64,000 bases of DNA from Salegentibacter sp. 24 (GTDB lineage Bacteria > Bacteroidota > Bacteroidia > Flavobacteriales > Flavobacteriaceae), in NCBI RefSeq assembly GCF_004362395.1, contig NZ_SNWE01000001.1:242988-306987 (forward strand), given 5' to 3'. The position numbers were made by a program, and so were the translations under genes. The notes below the pieces were generated by a model. The model was given only the letters and a program-made list of their open reading frames with translations, ran no database searches and was not told where the DNA came from. The stretch's first letter is position 1; every line of letters begins with the position of its first letter. This document shows positions 63,428 through 64,000 of the stretch, piece by piece.

Positions 63428-63880
63428 ATGCGAATGCTGGAAATAAAGACCGCCTTACAAATTGCAAAACCCAAAGCAGACATTTTTCAGGCGATAATAG
63501 ATCCTGAGAAAATGAAACATTATTTTATTTCGGAAAGTTCCGGAATGATGGAGGAAGGGAAATCAATTAGCTGGAAATTTCTCGAATTTGAAGAATTCGT
63601 ACCGGTAAAAGTTTTAAAAATAATCCCAGGTGAACAGGTCATCTTTGAATGGGAGGGTGCTAAAGGGAAAAACCTTAAGGTAGTAATCGATCTTACCGAA
63701 ATTTCAAAAGATAATACCTTAGTGAAAATTACTGAAGGAAAAATGAAAGCCGATCAAATCGGGATTCAATGGCTTAGTGGTAATACTGAAGGTTGGGCCA
63801 ATTTCCTTGCTTGTTTAAAAGCTTACTTGGAATACGGTATTAACCTAAGAAAAGGAGCTTTCGATTTTATGAAAACATAG
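63428..63880 (+). CDS. SRPBCC/AHSA1-like lipid- or ligand-binding domain protein
   Basis: The 150-residue cytosolic protein has the START-like pattern of the AHSA1 group: ALQIAKPKADIFQAIIDPEKMKHYF near the start, WKFLEFEEFVPVKVLKIIPGEQVIFEWEG in the middle and the C-terminal helix TEGWANFLACLKAYLEYG. Such proteins bind hydrophobic ligands or help Hsp90-like chaperones. No specific ligand can be named. ATG at 63434 (Met3) is an alternative start. It is a single gene followed by a GC-rich palindrome. Confidence 0.85.
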   Translation: MRMLEIKTALQIAKPKADIFQAIIDPEKMKHYFISESSGMMEEGKSISWKFLEFEEFVPVKVLKIIPGEQVIFEWEGAKGKNLKVVIDLTEISKDNTLVKITEGKMKADQIGIQWLSGNTEGWANFLACLKAYLEYGINLRKGAFDFMKT

Positions 63881-63936
63881 CAAAACAAAGGTCCTTATAG
63901 CTATCGGGAGTGTAATCTGAACTCTGTCCTTTGCTT

Positions 63937-63966
63937 CACTCCTTCGGGGGTACCCCCGAAGGAGTG
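63937..63966. repeat. 30-bp perfect GC-rich palindrome
   Basis: CACTCCTTCGGGGGT (63937-63951) is followed directly by its exact reverse complement ACCCCCGAAGGAGTG (63952-63966), with no loop. GC content is far above the surrounding sequence. It lies 56 bases downstream of the SRPBCC gene and lacks a T-run, so it is not a normal terminator. It could be a REP-like mobile repeat, an integration hotspot or a replication-related element. Confidence 0.85.
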
Positions 63967-64000
63967 GTTGCCAAATCGAGCCTAATGCGGTCTTCAAATC

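Noticed and set aside
1..64000. tRNA, rRNA, CRISPR array or intact insertion sequence
   Set aside because: No T-loop-like motifs in the intergenic regions, no repeat-spacer arrays and no transposase genes were seen by eye.

Overview
The window reads as a chromosomal segment of a marine-type member of the Bacteroidota, most likely family Flavobacteriaceae (relatives of Gramella, Salegentibacter or Zunongwangia; the genus is inference). The signs are low GC, SusC/SusD and other TonB-dependent receptors, a PorP/SprF protein of the type IX secretion family, GLPGLI and DUF6089 proteins, a mevalonate rather than MEP isoprenoid pathway, and promoters of the Bacteroidota form TTTG-N19-TAnnTTTG. No rRNA, tRNA, CRISPR array, intact insertion sequence or prophage was seen.

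Layout. 1-6.0 kb: a siderophore/iron uptake operon (TonB receptor, DUF4374 lipoprotein, two small membrane proteins, PepSY membrane protein). 6.2-8.4 kb: a PiT phosphate transporter with a PhoU-like tail. 8.4-10.5 kb: NifU-type Fe-S protein and an isolated PorP/SprF. 10.5-18.4 kb, minus strand: an envelope block read CBS protein, nadK, DUF6089, uppS, bamA, two Skp/OmpH chaperones, then murI behind a strong terminator. 18.5-27.8 kb: housekeeping genes (pdxJ, an esterase, a FadL porin with an SGNH lipoprotein, trigger factor, clpP, clpX, TerC). 27.8-29.6 kb: a compact minus-strand operon of a GntA/YqcI-type haem N-oxygenase homologue, a PaiB-like FMN split-barrel protein and a DUF1989 protein. 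29.8-32.9 kb: DUF421, GDPD, a BaiN/HI0933-like flavoprotein, TspO. 33.2-37.6 kb: mevalonate-pathway genes with a UbiA prenyltransferase, a nucleoside deaminase and a pseudouridine synthase. 37.9-41.2 kb: a polyamine operon (arginine decarboxylase, agmatinase, deoxyhypusine-synthase homologue).

41.2-50.7 kb is the most unusual segment. It is a nearly gap-free minus-strand run of an AhpD-like protein, the radical SAM enzyme ArsS, a DUF2064-type transferase, a purine nucleoside phosphorylase homologue, a flavoprotein, a polyferredoxin membrane protein, two GT2 glycosyltransferases and a GT-C mannosyltransferase-like protein. It looks like an arsenosugar (perhaps arsenolipid or other glycolipid) route, but no ArsM methyltransferase is present in the window. 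51.3-59.6 kb holds an AraC regulator, an orphan SusC/SusD pair and a DASS/SLC13 transporter. 59.8-63.3 kb holds a GLPGLI gene broken by one in-frame stop, followed by its partner outer-membrane receptor. The window ends with an SRPBCC protein and a 30-bp perfect GC-rich palindrome.

The best candidates for something undescribed are the extended ArsS operon, the three-gene haem N-oxygenase operon, and the deoxyhypusine-synthase homologue placed directly after agmatinase. All functions are inferred by reading the sequence; no searches were run.
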